From contig CP179212.1 of NCBI GenBank assembly GCA_051201675.1, forward strand, positions 1,736,001 to 1,800,000: a stretch of DNA of 64,000 nt, written 5' to 3'. Position numbers and translations under genes: made by a program. The notes below the pieces were generated by a model. That model had not been told where the DNA came from. It ran no database searches and saw only the letters and a program-made list of their open reading frames with translations. Position 1 is the first letter of the stretch, and each line of letters starts with the position of its first letter. Source of the stretch: HTCC2207 sp002685195 (lineage in GTDB: Bacteria; Pseudomonadota; Gammaproteobacteria; Pseudomonadales; Porticoccaceae). This document shows, one piece after another, positions 44,384-53,913 of this stretch.

Positions 44384-44890
44384 CTAGCCATGACTAAGGT
44401 CACAATTCTTTATTGCAGCCAATCGAATGAGAAATTCTGCGCCAGTGACAGTTTGCGCAGTAACAGTAACATCTCTCCCGATCCGATGGTGTTCAATATC
44501 AACACAGACATCCACATCAGATAGGTACCCATCCCCTCGCTCTGGCCATTCTATTAGGGTCAGAGAACCCTGTGAAAGGTAGTCAGAAAAACCAATATAA
44601 TCAAGCTCTTCTGGGTCGATCACTCGATACAAATCAAAGTGAAACACAGTACCAATATCTAGATCATAAGGCTCAACTAGAGTATAGGTTGGACTTTTAA
44701 CTGCACCTTGGTGACCAAGGCTTTGCAGTAACCCACGGCTCAATGTTGTTTTACCAGCGCCTAAATCGCCCCTAAGAGTAATAGTCATTTTAGGCCTAAA
44801 GGCTTCGGCGATATCACCACCAAGGGAAATCATCGCTGCTTCATCATCAATTTTAAATGTAGCCTGATTTTTTATTCTACCGTTACTCAC
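44384..44890 (-). CDS. tsaE: tRNA t6A-synthesis ATPase TsaE
   Basis: A 168-residue P-loop ATPase needed with TsaB and TsaD to make N6-threonylcarbamoyl-adenosine at position 37 of ANN-decoding tRNAs. Walker A GDLGAGKTTLSRGLL; SPTYTLVEPY and HFDLYRVIDPEELDYIGF are family signatures; LTLIEWPERG closes the core. The start is GTG at 44890, overlapping the upstream nnr stop by four bases, so coupling is likely. Confidence 0.95.
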   Translation of the reverse strand: MSNGRIKNQATFKIDDEAAMISLGGDIAEAFRPKMTITLRGDLGAGKTTLSRGLLQSLGHQGAVKSPTYTLVEPYDLDIGTVFHFDLYRVIDPEELDYIGFSDYLSQGSLTLIEWPERGDGYLSDVDVCVDIEHHRIGRDVTVTAQTVTGAEFLIRLAAIKNCDLSHG

Positions 44891-46407
44891 AATTCGTCAA
44901 AATTCCGTTGATTAGAGATATCGCTTAAATAAACTAAAATATCGGTTGCTACCAAGCCTCGAGGCCCCAATCCTTCTGCGGCTTTGTCAGCTGCAAATGA
45001 ATGCATGCAACAGCCTAGCTCAGTTGCAGTTTGTAGGTCCATTCCTTGAGCAATAAGGCCTCCAATGATTCCACCCAATAAATCACCCATCCCAGCCGTC
45101 GACATTGCCGGGTTACCATAGGGACAAACTCGTAATGGCCTGCCGGGCGGAGATGAAATGATGGTTCCAGCCCCTTTTAAAAGTACTACCGCATTGTATT
45201 TTTCTTGGAGATCGCGAACAGCTGCAAACCGATCAGACTGAATATCAGCTACAGTAACCCCCAAAAGTCGAGCAGCCTCTCCAGGATGGGGCGTCATAAC
45301 CCATAACCGATTTTCAAAATCAGTTACCACACGACCATCGGCGATGATATTTAGCGCATCGGCATCGATTACCATCGGCAACTTAGTGGCCATAGCCTTT
45401 TGTAACATTTGTTCCGACCAAGAGGATCTCCCAAGGCCAGGCCCGACAACTAATACTGTTGGTCGCGCAAGCAATGGCTCTAAAGCTTGCCCTGAGACCA
45501 CACCAAATGCCATGACTTCCGGTTGCCGCGCCAAGCTTGCTGGAACATGCTCGGGTCGTGTTGCATGACTTGCCAAACCTGCACCAATTTTAAGGCAAGC
45601 CTGAGAGGCCATCAATGAAGCACCTCCAGTTCCATGATCTCCACCGATCACCATGCAGTGCCCACGTTGGTTTTTATGCACGTCGGCTTCAAATTCAGGT
45701 ATGTAATCAATTAGCTCTTCAAGGTCCATTAATTCAGCAGAAGGGAGTTTTTCTTGAATAATCGTTTCTGGAATATCAAGAGAATCGTATATGACATCAC
45801 CAGTCACGGCCGGTCCACGACCTGTAAATAGGCCTTGTTTGACTCCTACAAAAGTTATGGTTACGTCTGCGTTTACCACGATATCTTTTACAGACCCAGT
45901 ATCACTGGACAACCCTGAAGGTATATCAACTGATAAAACTGGAAGCAATGAGCTGTTAATATGCTCAATCGCATCAGCAAAATTCTTTCGCAAATCACCA
46001 TCAAAGCCCGTCCCCATAAGGCTATCAACGATGATTCCCTCTGAAAGATTACAATTTATGGTAAAAGGCTTACATTCCACTTTGGCATCAAGGCACATCT
46101 GTTTAGCTTGTTTTGTTTCAGCAGACATGGCCTTTAAATTCCCTAATTCATAGACCTGCACTGGTATGTGTTCATTGGCTGCTAGAGAGGCAATAATATA
46201 CCCATCACCCCCGTTATTACCTGATCCACAAAACACATGGATACACTCGGGACGACCAAAATTTTCTAACAGCTCGGTAAAGGCGGCTTGACCAGCTCTG
46301 CGCATTAATTCAGCACCTGGAATATCGCCTTTTCCTGTAGCTGATTGATCGATTTCGCGAACAGTTCTGGCATTAAATAGAGCTTGATGAAGAAGATAGT
46401 GCGACAT
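44887..46407 (-). CDS. nnr: Bifunctional NAD(P)H-hydrate epimerase / ADP-dependent dehydratase
   Basis: Repairs hydrated NADH and NADPH; 506 residues. The N-terminal epimerase (NnrE/YjeF_N, about 1-220) shows GSGNNGGDGYIIA and VVDSLMGTGFDGDLR; the C-terminal ribokinase-like dehydratase (NnrD, about 240-500) shows VVGPGLGRSSWSEQM, VIDADALNII, MTPHPGEAARLLG and NPAMSTAGMGDLLGGIIGGL. The dual enzyme precedes tsaE as in E. coli yjeF-yjeE. The gene is divergent from queG across 56 bp. Confidence 0.95.
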   Translation of the reverse strand: MSHYLLHQALFNARTVREIDQSATGKGDIPGAELMRRAGQAAFTELLENFGRPECIHVFCGSGNNGGDGYIIASLAANEHIPVQVYELGNLKAMSAETKQAKQMCLDAKVECKPFTINCNLSEGIIVDSLMGTGFDGDLRKNFADAIEHINSSLLPVLSVDIPSGLSSDTGSVKDIVVNADVTITFVGVKQGLFTGRGPAVTGDVIYDSLDIPETIIQEKLPSAELMDLEELIDYIPEFEADVHKNQRGHCMVIGGDHGTGGASLMASQACLKIGAGLASHATRPEHVPASLARQPEVMAFGVVSGQALEPLLARPTVLVVGPGLGRSSWSEQMLQKAMATKLPMVIDADALNIIADGRVVTDFENRLWVMTPHPGEAARLLGVTVADIQSDRFAAVRDLQEKYNAVVLLKGAGTIISSPPGRPLRVCPYGNPAMSTAGMGDLLGGIIGGLIAQGMDLQTATELGCCMHSFAADKAAEGLGPRGLVATDILVYLSDISNQRNFDEL

Positions 46408-46463
46408 AGAGATGATATCCCAGTAAAATTAGAGCGATTATAAGGCAGAACAGCTGTGAAACC

Positions 46464-47552
46464 ATGCATGAAATTGAAGGCGACGTCGAAAATCTAGAAA
46501 ATTTAGCCACAAAGATCAAATCTTGGGGGGCTGCGTTCGGATTCCAACAAGTTTCTATTATTGAGCCTGACCTAAACAACGCGTCGAAGCGCCTGCAGGA
46601 ATGGTTGGCAAAAGGATTTCAAGGTTCTATGGGGTGGATGGGAGAACATGGTGATAAACGCTATGTTGTCGACAAGTTGGTGGATCACACAGTCAGAGTT
46701 ATATCGGTACGCATGGATTATCTTGCAGACACCAATATGATCGCGGTGTTAAGAGACGATAACAAGGCCTATATCTCTCGCTATGCCTTAGGCAGGGACT
46801 ATCATAAAGTCATTCGTAATCGACTAGCTGCTCTGATCAAAAAAATTGAACAAGAACTCCCCGAACTCAACTTATCTCAACGACCCTTTGTAGATAGTGC
46901 CCCAGTCATGGAAAAGCCAATTGCCGAACAAGCTGGTCTTGGTTGGATCGGCAAAAATACGCTGTTGCTCAACGAGTCCGCAGGCTCTTGGTTTTTTCTT
47001 GGCGAAATCTATACCTCCCTGAAATTACCCGTTGACAACCAAAAACAAGAAAATAAATGCGGTAACTGCCGCTCTTGTTTGAAGGTTTGTCCCACCGATG
47101 CATTCCCTGAGCCTTATGTTTTAGATGCTCGTCGCTGCATCTCATACCTCACTATTGAAAGTAAAGACGCTATACCTGAGGAGCTTCGGCCACTAATGGG
47201 TAATAGAGTATTTGGTTGTGATGACTGTCAAATCAGATGTCCATGGAACCGATTTGCTTCACAGACCCAGGAAGATGATTTCACTCCAAGACACAACCTC
47301 GATGATCCATCTTTAGTGACCTTGTTTAATTGGGATGCTGAGGACTTTTTAGAGAAAACTCAGGGATCGCCGATACGTCGCATTGGCCATGAGCGCTGGC
47401 TACGAAATATCGCGGTAGGATTGGGCAACGCATCAGGCTCCAATACTATTCTTGATGAACTTAAAGCCAAGGCTAATCACCCTTCAGCACTAGTCAGGGA
47501 GCATGTTGAGTGGGCAATCGCTCAACAAAAAGAAAAACTTAGTCTCGAATAA
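46464..47552 (+). CDS. queG: Epoxyqueuosine reductase
   Basis: A cobalamin- and Fe-S-dependent enzyme that reduces epoxyqueuosine to queuosine in the wobble position of tRNAs; 362 residues. The N-terminal domain has GWMGEHGDKRYVVD and VDSAPVMEKPIAEQAGLGWIGKN, where the Asp is the expected proton donor. Two 4Fe-4S clusters are bound by CGNCRSCLKVCP and CDDCQIRCPWN plus CISYLTIE. The C-terminal HEAT-like helices are normal. Its 3' end overlaps the convergent orn gene by 14 bp. Confidence 0.95.
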   Translation: MHEIEGDVENLENLATKIKSWGAAFGFQQVSIIEPDLNNASKRLQEWLAKGFQGSMGWMGEHGDKRYVVDKLVDHTVRVISVRMDYLADTNMIAVLRDDNKAYISRYALGRDYHKVIRNRLAALIKKIEQELPELNLSQRPFVDSAPVMEKPIAEQAGLGWIGKNTLLLNESAGSWFFLGEIYTSLKLPVDNQKQENKCGNCRSCLKVCPTDAFPEPYVLDARRCISYLTIESKDAIPEELRPLMGNRVFGCDDCQIRCPWNRFASQTQEDDFTPRHNLDDPSLVTLFNWDAEDFLEKTQGSPIRRIGHERWLRNIAVGLGNASGSNTILDELKAKANHPSALVREHVEWAIAQQKEKLSLE

Positions 47553-48087
47553 ATACAGTTCGATAATAGGCCAACTCTGCAATTGAGTCGTGAATATCAT
47601 CCATCGCCAAATGACTCCCTTTTTTCACAAAACCATTTGCAAGGTCAGGACGCCATCGTTTGATCAATTCTTTCAGAGTACTAACGTCCAAATTTCGATA
47701 GTGAAAAAAAGATTCTAGTTCAGGCATATAACGGACTAAAAAACGCCTATCTTGACCAATTGAGTTACCACACATGGGTGATTGCCCTGAGGGAACCCAT
47801 TGCTCCAAAAAGCTGATGGTTTGTTCCATTGCCTCAGATTCGCTAATCTGGCTAGTTCGAACACGCTCGGTCAATCCCGAACCACCGTGCTGTCGAGTAT
47901 TCCAATCATCCATTTTAGATAGCAAGCTATCTGGCTGATTAATAACTACAGATGGGCCCTCTGCCAAGACGTTCAGCTCTGAATCAGTCACAACTGTAGC
48001 GATCTCGATTATTCTCTCTTTCAGAGGATCCAATCCAGTCATCTCCAGATCAATCCAGATTAAATTAAGCTCATTCTTGTTCGTCAT
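47539..48087 (-). CDS. orn: Oligoribonuclease
   Basis: A DEDD-family 3'-5' exonuclease that degrades di- and oligoribonucleotides, including the pGpG left from c-di-GMP breakdown. The first exo motif is WIDLEMTGLD; HGGSGLTERV, CGNSIGQDRRFL and AMDDIHDSIAELAYY supply the others. ATG at 48087 has GGGA six bases upstream and yields 181... about 182 residues, as in E. coli; the frame is open to 48120. It is divergent from rsgA. Confidence 0.96.
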   Translation of the reverse strand: MTNKNELNLIWIDLEMTGLDPLKERIIEIATVVTDSELNVLAEGPSVVINQPDSLLSKMDDWNTRQHGGSGLTERVRTSQISESEAMEQTISFLEQWVPSGQSPMCGNSIGQDRRFLVRYMPELESFFHYRNLDVSTLKELIKRWRPDLANGFVKKGSHLAMDDIHDSIAELAYYRTVFIRD

Positions 48088-48236
48088 AGGAATCCCATTT
48101 TGACATTTTGGCAACAGCAAGTCCGTTACTAGATGTTACTTAAGCTAGTAATGCTATATCCTTAGCGCCTATAACGCCAGAGATGGCCTTCAGTTACATT
48201 GGATTAATGAGTTATGAGTATTAGTTTCTAAACCCT

Positions 48237-49268
48237 ATGAGCAAACGCAGACTGAGTGATCGTCAAAAAGATCGCATTCAATCCATCCAGGAACGAAGAC
48301 GCCAGCGAGCGATCAATAGCAATGCCGTGGCGGTAGAAGAGATAGAAAATCTAAATAACCTTGGTCCAGAAATACTCGGAACAGTCGTCACAAACTTTGG
48401 TGCTCAGGTGGATGTTGAAGCCGCAGAAACAGAGATACAGGGTCGTGTCGTCCGCTGCCATATGAGGGCTAATCTTGAGAATTTAGTGACAGGCGATAAA
48501 GTGATATGGAGGTTTGCAGAACCACATGGAGTTATAGTTGCTCGTCAAGACCGCGAGTCAGAATTAATGCGACCAGACATCTATGGGAAATTACGGCCAG
48601 TTGCCGCGAATGTTAACCTAATCGCAATTGTCTTTTCACCCAAGCCTGCTGCTTTTAGTAATCTACTAGATCGCTACTTGGTTGCTTCTGAGGTGCAGGG
48701 CATTAAGCCAGTGCTAATCCTTAATAAATCCGACATGCTGGATAGTAGTGAGTTTGATGATATTAGTCAGTTAGTTAAAAACTATCAGTTCGTTGGATAC
48801 GATGTTCTTCAAGTCTCAGCCAAAACTGGGCAGGGTATTGACGCTCTGCAAGATTATCTTGCGAAGAGTACTGCGATATTTGTGGGCCAGTCAGGAGTCG
48901 GCAAATCCTCACTGATTAATCTCTTACAACCTGCAGCTAATATGCAAGTGGGGGCCCTATCTGTGGGTAAAGAGAAAGGCACTCACACGACCACTGTATC
49001 TAAGCTTTTTCATTTATCTGGCGGTGGCACCCTTATCGACTCACCAGGAATAAGAGAATTTGCATTAACTCACCTTACTAAAGATCAGGTGATAAATGGC
49101 TTTATTGACTTTCGTCCTTATCTCGGCCATTGCAAATTTCGTGATTGTAATCACAATAAAGAAATTGGATGCAGCCTTCTGGCTGCTGTGGCAACCAATA
49201 AGGTGCTCGCAGATAGATTGCACAATTATCGGCAGATACTTCTGTCGCAGGAATCTAGTCGATTGTAG
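48237..49268 (+). CDS. rsgA: Ribosome small-subunit GTPase RsgA
   Basis: A late-stage 30S assembly GTPase, 343 residues. The basic N-terminus (SKRRLSDRQKDRIQ) binds RNA; an OB-fold follows, then the circularly permuted GTPase with G4 LILNKSDML before G1 GQSGVGKSSLINLL and G3 DSPGIREF. The zinc-binding finger is CKFRDCNHNKEIGC. It is divergent from orn, as in Pseudomonas and E. coli. Confidence 0.96.
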   Translation: MSKRRLSDRQKDRIQSIQERRRQRAINSNAVAVEEIENLNNLGPEILGTVVTNFGAQVDVEAAETEIQGRVVRCHMRANLENLVTGDKVIWRFAEPHGVIVARQDRESELMRPDIYGKLRPVAANVNLIAIVFSPKPAAFSNLLDRYLVASEVQGIKPVLILNKSDMLDSSEFDDISQLVKNYQFVGYDVLQVSAKTGQGIDALQDYLAKSTAIFVGQSGVGKSSLINLLQPAANMQVGALSVGKEKGTHTTTVSKLFHLSGGGTLIDSPGIREFALTHLTKDQVINGFIDFRPYLGHCKFRDCNHNKEIGCSLLAAVATNKVLADRLHNYRQILLSQESSRL

Positions 49269-49321
49269 CTACTTAGAGTACTCAGCTGACACTGACTAAC
49301 AGATAGATTTGGAGACGGCTG

Positions 49322-50146
49322 ATGGCCACACCATTGTCAAGATTACTGGAACCCTCGGAATTGGAAGCGCTTCTTGGACGAGAAGACCTGGTAATTGTCG
49401 ATCTTTGCAAGCCTGAGCTATATGCTCGGTCTCATGTACCTGGAGCTCTGCATCTTAAAGGAACTCGACTAATGTCAAATGCACCTCCGGCACTAGGTAA
49501 ACATCCTAGCTTTTCAGAGGTCGAATCCTTGTTAGGCCGCCTAGGCATTAATCCGTCCAAGCATGTGGTAATTTATGATGATGAGGGCGGCGGTTGGGCC
49601 GGCAGATTGGCCTGGATTTTAGATTTAGTCGGCCTACATCAATGGTCCTATTTAAATGGCGGTATCGTTGCCTGGATCAAAGAAAGGCATAAAACTGAGA
49701 GTGAAGCAAACCTGCCCAAGAGCTGCGACCCTATGATTGGCTGCGACTTTGCAAATTTATCTGCAACTGTTAATGCAGATCAGATTATCAGTCAATTGGG
49801 TTGTACTGACTTTGCAGTTTGGGATGCTCGCCGTCGAGAGGAATATACTGGAGAAATAATGCGGGCTAATCGCGGTGGCCATATTCCGGGGGCAACAAAC
49901 CTTGAATGGATTGAACTGATAGATCAAAATAATAATTTACGGATTAAACAGAACGCGCAAAATATTCTTGACGATTTCGGTCTTACTAAAGACAAAATTA
50001 TCGCTACCCATTGCCAACTACATCAACGTTCGAGCTTTACATATATGGTTGCACGGATCCTAGGTTATGAGAAAATAACCGGATATGGAGGTTCCTGGGC
50101 TGAATGGGGCAACCTTGACCATACGCCCATAGAGTACGGTTTTTGA
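49322..50146 (+). CDS. rhdA: Thiosulfate sulfurtransferase (two-domain rhodanese)
   Basis: A 274-residue rhodanese with an inactive N-terminal domain and an active C-terminal one. The active-site loop CQLHQRSS carries the persulfide Cys in a context like the CQTHHRS loop of Azotobacter/Pseudomonas RhdA, and differs from the SseA-type CGSGVTA loop. It moves sulfane sulfur from thiosulfate to acceptors such as cyanide or thiols. The location between rsgA and psd is the same as for rhdA in pseudomonads. ATG at 49322 has GGAGACGGCTG before it. Confidence 0.88.
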   Translation: MATPLSRLLEPSELEALLGREDLVIVDLCKPELYARSHVPGALHLKGTRLMSNAPPALGKHPSFSEVESLLGRLGINPSKHVVIYDDEGGGWAGRLAWILDLVGLHQWSYLNGGIVAWIKERHKTESEANLPKSCDPMIGCDFANLSATVNADQIISQLGCTDFAVWDARRREEYTGEIMRANRGGHIPGATNLEWIELIDQNNNLRIKQNAQNILDDFGLTKDKIIATHCQLHQRSSFTYMVARILGYEKITGYGGSWAEWGNLDHTPIEYGF

Positions 50147-50190
50147 ATGTTGTTTTGTAATAACTTGTTTAACATAAAAGAGTGAAATCT

Positions 50191-51045
50191 ATGAGTCACA
50201 GCGCCGACATTTTTGTCGCCATTCAACGAATACTTCCCAAGCATGCCCTATCTAGACTCGTTGGAAAGCTGGCGGAATCGAAGCTCACTTGGCTAAAGAA
50301 TTTTCTAATAAACCGGGCTATTTCTGTGTTCGCTATTAATATGGAAGAAGCCGCAAGTGCTGATTTGAACGATTACGACAACTTTAATGCTTTTTTTACC
50401 AGAGCACTAAGGACTGACGCCCGACCCATTGATAATGACGACAATATCATTTGTTGCCCCGCTGACGGTGTTATTAGCCAAGCGGGTATAATAAACCGAC
50501 AGCTAATTCTGCAAGCCAAGGGTATTGATTATTCTGCCAGTCGTCTTTTAGGTAATTCATCCTCAGCCCAAAAGTTTCAAGATGGATTCTTTGCAACCAT
50601 TTATCTGTCTCCTAAAGACTACCACCGTGTGCATATGCCTACTGCTGGCAAATTGCGCACTACCCGCTACATCCCCGGCGAACTTTTCTCGGTCAACGAC
50701 AAAACTGCGCAGGGTTTGGACGGCTTATTTGCGCGTAATGAACGATTAGTCTGTGAATTTGACTCTGAGTCAGTGGGTGATTTTGCCGTTATTTTTGTTG
50801 GCGCAATGCTAGTTGCTGGTATTGAAACCGTCTGGGGTGGATACGAAAAACCAGGGCCTGGTGCGGTGCGAGAGTGTGACTTCTCTGACCAAGAACTTGC
50901 TTATGCCAAAGGAGAAGAAATTGGCCAATTTCGATTTGGTTCGACAGTCATTGTTTTGTTTGGCGAAAATAAAGTCTCCGGACTAGAACACTTAAGTCCA
51001 AAAGCCCCCGTTATAATGGGAGAGAAACTGGCACTTCTCAACTAG
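50191..51045 (+). CDS. psd: Phosphatidylserine decarboxylase proenzyme
   Basis: An inner-membrane enzyme that makes phosphatidylethanolamine from phosphatidylserine; 284 residues. The proenzyme self-cleaves at RFGSTVIVLF, between Gly and Ser of the (L/F)GST motif, to form the pyruvoyl group. CCPADGVISQAG, DYHRVHMPTAG and VGAMLVAGIETVW hold the catalytic Asp-His-Ser relatives. ATG at 50191 is preferred over GTG at 50182, which lacks a ribosome site. It is convergent with hemE, 13 bp apart. Confidence 0.95.
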   Translation: MSHSADIFVAIQRILPKHALSRLVGKLAESKLTWLKNFLINRAISVFAINMEEAASADLNDYDNFNAFFTRALRTDARPIDNDDNIICCPADGVISQAGIINRQLILQAKGIDYSASRLLGNSSSAQKFQDGFFATIYLSPKDYHRVHMPTAGKLRTTRYIPGELFSVNDKTAQGLDGLFARNERLVCEFDSESVGDFAVIFVGAMLVAGIETVWGGYEKPGPGAVRECDFSDQELAYAKGEEIGQFRFGSTVIVLFGENKVSGLEHLSPKAPVIMGEKLALLN

Positions 51046-51058
51046 TGCACCTCTGGAC

Positions 51059-52117
51059 TTAATTGGAGCTTGAGAACTCATGTACAGCATCGATAAAAAT
51101 CTTAGCATTATCAGGGTTAATATCAGGAGTAATTCCATGACCAAGGTTGAATACATGGCCGTCATTCTGACCAAAAGATCCTAGAATTCTCTTAACCTCC
51201 CCCCGAATAACTTCTGGCTTGGCTCTTAGGATCGCTGGATCCATATTGCCTTGAAGAGCAACTTTATCACCAACTCGATGGTGAGCAGCCCCTATATCGA
51301 CCGTCCAATCTAGTCCGAGACAATCACAGCCTGTATCTGACATAGCTTCTAACCAAAGACCACCCCCTTTGGTGAAAAGAATCACGGGTACGTCTCGGCC
51401 ATCGGCCTGCTTAATCAGACCGTCGACAATCTTAGCCATGTATGTAAGAGAAAATTCAAGATAGGCACTATGACTTAGTGCGCCTCCCCAGGTATCGAAT
51501 ATCTGTACTACCTGTGCACCTGCGAGAATTTGCGCATTTAAGTAATCAATAACAGAAAGAGCAAGTTTTTCGAGTAGTTGGTGGAGTAACTCAGGCTGTG
51601 TGTATAGCATTGTTTTAGCGCGAGTAAAGTCACGACTGCTCTGTCCTTCTATCATATAGGTCGCCAATGTCCAAGGACTCCCAGAAAATCCAATTAAGGG
51701 AACACGACCATTCAGTTCTTGACGAATCATAGACACAGCATCAGTTACATAAGTTAGATCTACAGCCGTGTTAATCACATCAAGTTGGTCTATATCAGCT
51801 TCGCTTCGTAAAGGTTTATGAAATTTAGGGCCTTCACCCTCAGCAAAATAAAGCCCTAAACCCATAGCATCGGGAATCGTTAGAATATCTGAAAAAAGAA
51901 TCGCTGCATCTAATTCAAATCTCTCAAGAGGTTGCAGAGTAACTTCACAGGCTAACTCTGTATTTTTGCACAGGCTCATGAAGTCACCTGCCTGTCCCCT
52001 AACCTGGCGGTATTCAGGTAAATAGCGCCCTGCTTGGCGCATCATCCACACTGGTGTTTTATCAACCGGTTGCCGAGCTAATGCTCGTAAAAATCGATCG
52101 TTTTTTAATTCTGTCAT
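51059..52117 (-). CDS. hemE: Uroporphyrinogen decarboxylase
   Basis: Converts uroporphyrinogen III to coproporphyrinogen III in haem synthesis; 352 residues. The N-terminal signature PVWMMRQAGRYLPEYR and the second signature GFSGSPWTLATYMIEG are both clear; FSDILTIPDAMG has the catalytic Asp; NLGHGITPDINPDN closes the protein. Third gene in a tight minus-strand series after gltB and the diflavin reductase (29 bp gap). Confidence 0.97.
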   Translation of the reverse strand: MTELKNDRFLRALARQPVDKTPVWMMRQAGRYLPEYRQVRGQAGDFMSLCKNTELACEVTLQPLERFELDAAILFSDILTIPDAMGLGLYFAEGEGPKFHKPLRSEADIDQLDVINTAVDLTYVTDAVSMIRQELNGRVPLIGFSGSPWTLATYMIEGQSSRDFTRAKTMLYTQPELLHQLLEKLALSVIDYLNAQILAGAQVVQIFDTWGGALSHSAYLEFSLTYMAKIVDGLIKQADGRDVPVILFTKGGGLWLEAMSDTGCDCLGLDWTVDIGAAHHRVGDKVALQGNMDPAILRAKPEVIRGEVKRILGSFGQNDGHVFNLGHGITPDINPDNAKIFIDAVHEFSSSN

Positions 52118-52146
52118 AAATAATTTAAGTCAATAAGGTGGGACGA

Positions 52147-53898
52147 CTAGTATACGTCGCGTAGATAGCGTTTTTCACGCTTTAGATTATTAACATACTC
52201 TTTGGCCTTGTCACTACTTAGACTACCCTGAGCCGCGATAATGTCGCAAAGAGCTTGGTCCACATCTTTCGCCATGCGAGTCGCATCTCCACAAACATAA
52301 AAGTAGCCACCATTTTCGAGCCACTGGTAAAGTTCGGCGCCATGTTCATGCATTTTATTCTGTACATAAACTTTTTCTTTTTGATCCCTCGAAAAAGCTA
52401 AATCAAGGCGCGTTAGTACACCCGCTGCCTGCATCTCTATTAATTCCTGCTCATAAATAAAATCAGAGGCTCTTGTTTGATCACCAAAAAATAGCCAATT
52501 TTGACCTTTTGCGCCGCGTATTTGGCGCTCTTCTAAAAAAGCCCTGAAAGGTGCTACCCCAGTACCAGGACCCACCATAATCATTGGAGCATCGTCGTTA
52601 CTGGGGATACGAAACGCCTTGTTAGGTGATATAAAAACACCTGCCTTGCCATTCTGTGCAATTCGATCAGCCAAAAATGTGGAGCATACTCCGAGGTGGT
52701 CACGCCCATTATCGTTCCATCGCACTGAAGCTACGGTTAAATGAACTGAACCTGGATGTTTGTTAGGGCTTGAAGAAATCGAGTATGCTCGGTGCTGCAG
52801 AGGCTTAAGCAACGCTAAAAATTCTAACGCAGAAAAGTATATCTCAGAGTTTAGATTCAATAAATCGAGAGTATCCTTACCCCACAGGTAGTCGGCTAAA
52901 GCCTCTTTATCTCCATTTTTGACAACGTGGGAAAACATCTCATCTTTAGCCTGAGCCTCCACTGCGGCAATAAGCTTGCGGGAGGGGGTAGAAATTTCAT
53001 ACTGGAATGTCAGCAGCTCAATAAGTGATTTTTCTTGACCGTCAAGAATAATATCACCACTCACTAAAAGTCGTTCTAAGATCTTTGCCACTAATTCGTC
53101 ATCGTTTACCGGCATGACATTTAGAGCATCCCCAGTTTCATAGACCAAACCGCTGTCCTCTAGGTCAAACTCATAGTGTCGAATCTCTTTACCAGATAAT
53201 TCACCAGAAAGAAGGTAATTAACTGCTAGTGTGGCCGGATATGGATTCTTTCTATTCCAGATGGATTTGACAACCGCAGGAGTAGGTTTATCAGCTGGAG
53301 CGACCGCTTGGCCATCATTAGCTAAAGGGATCGTTTTATTAATCCATTCCTCCGCAACATCTTCGAAATCTACATCACAATCTAACCGATCGACCAACCG
53401 TTGGGCACCGAGCTGCTCAAGACGCACATCAAGTAGCTTTCCCGCCTGACAAAAGTCATCATACCCGGAGTCGCCAAGTGCTAGAACGCCAAATTGCATG
53501 TCGGGTAATTTAGGCATCTCAGAACTGTATATGCTCTCCCAAAATAAACCTGCATTATCTGGCATTTCTCCTTCACCATACGTGGCGATGGTGATAATAA
53601 CTCTCCTCATCGCCGCGAATGCTTCTATACTCACATCATCTAAACCTTGGACTACAGCCTGAAACCCCTGCGCTTTGGCAGCAGCTGCAGCATCCATTGC
53701 TAAACCCTCAGCATTACCGGTTTGAGTACCATAGAGAATGTTAACCAAGGGTGCCGTCGAAGCTGCAGTATTGGCCGCTGTACCCAATTGACTCCCAGTC
53801 ATTGTTTTCGCCGATTGCATACCTGCAAGGAAGCCCGCTAACCAAGATTTTTGGTCACCAGTAAAAGGAGCATCTTCTGGTATAAATGGAAGTTTCAT
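52147..53898 (-). CDS. cysJ: CysJ-like diflavin reductase (flavodoxin + FAD/NADPH domains)
   Basis: A 583-residue NADPH-dependent diflavin reductase. A flavodoxin-type FMN domain (ILYGTQTGNAEGLA; TYGEGEMPDNAGLFWE) is followed by a CPR-type FAD domain (RAYSISSSP; GVCSTFLADR) and the NADPH site MVGPGTGVAPFRAFLEER; the C-terminus REKRYLRDVY matches CysJ. It normally forms sulfite reductase with CysI, but no cysI is present here. Instead it begins 15 bp after gltB, which lacks a gltD, and precedes hemE. Whether it serves sulfite reduction, glutamate synthase or both is open. The first 60 residues, before the FMN motif, are of the CysJ type. Confidence 0.85.
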   Translation of the reverse strand: MKLPFIPEDAPFTGDQKSWLAGFLAGMQSAKTMTGSQLGTAANTAASTAPLVNILYGTQTGNAEGLAMDAAAAAKAQGFQAVVQGLDDVSIEAFAAMRRVIITIATYGEGEMPDNAGLFWESIYSSEMPKLPDMQFGVLALGDSGYDDFCQAGKLLDVRLEQLGAQRLVDRLDCDVDFEDVAEEWINKTIPLANDGQAVAPADKPTPAVVKSIWNRKNPYPATLAVNYLLSGELSGKEIRHYEFDLEDSGLVYETGDALNVMPVNDDELVAKILERLLVSGDIILDGQEKSLIELLTFQYEISTPSRKLIAAVEAQAKDEMFSHVVKNGDKEALADYLWGKDTLDLLNLNSEIYFSALEFLALLKPLQHRAYSISSSPNKHPGSVHLTVASVRWNDNGRDHLGVCSTFLADRIAQNGKAGVFISPNKAFRIPSNDDAPMIMVGPGTGVAPFRAFLEERQIRGAKGQNWLFFGDQTRASDFIYEQELIEMQAAGVLTRLDLAFSRDQKEKVYVQNKMHEHGAELYQWLENGGYFYVCGDATRMAKDVDQALCDIIAAQGSLSSDKAKEYVNNLKREKRYLRDVY

Positions 53899-53913
53899 TA
53901 AACGGCCTCAGTA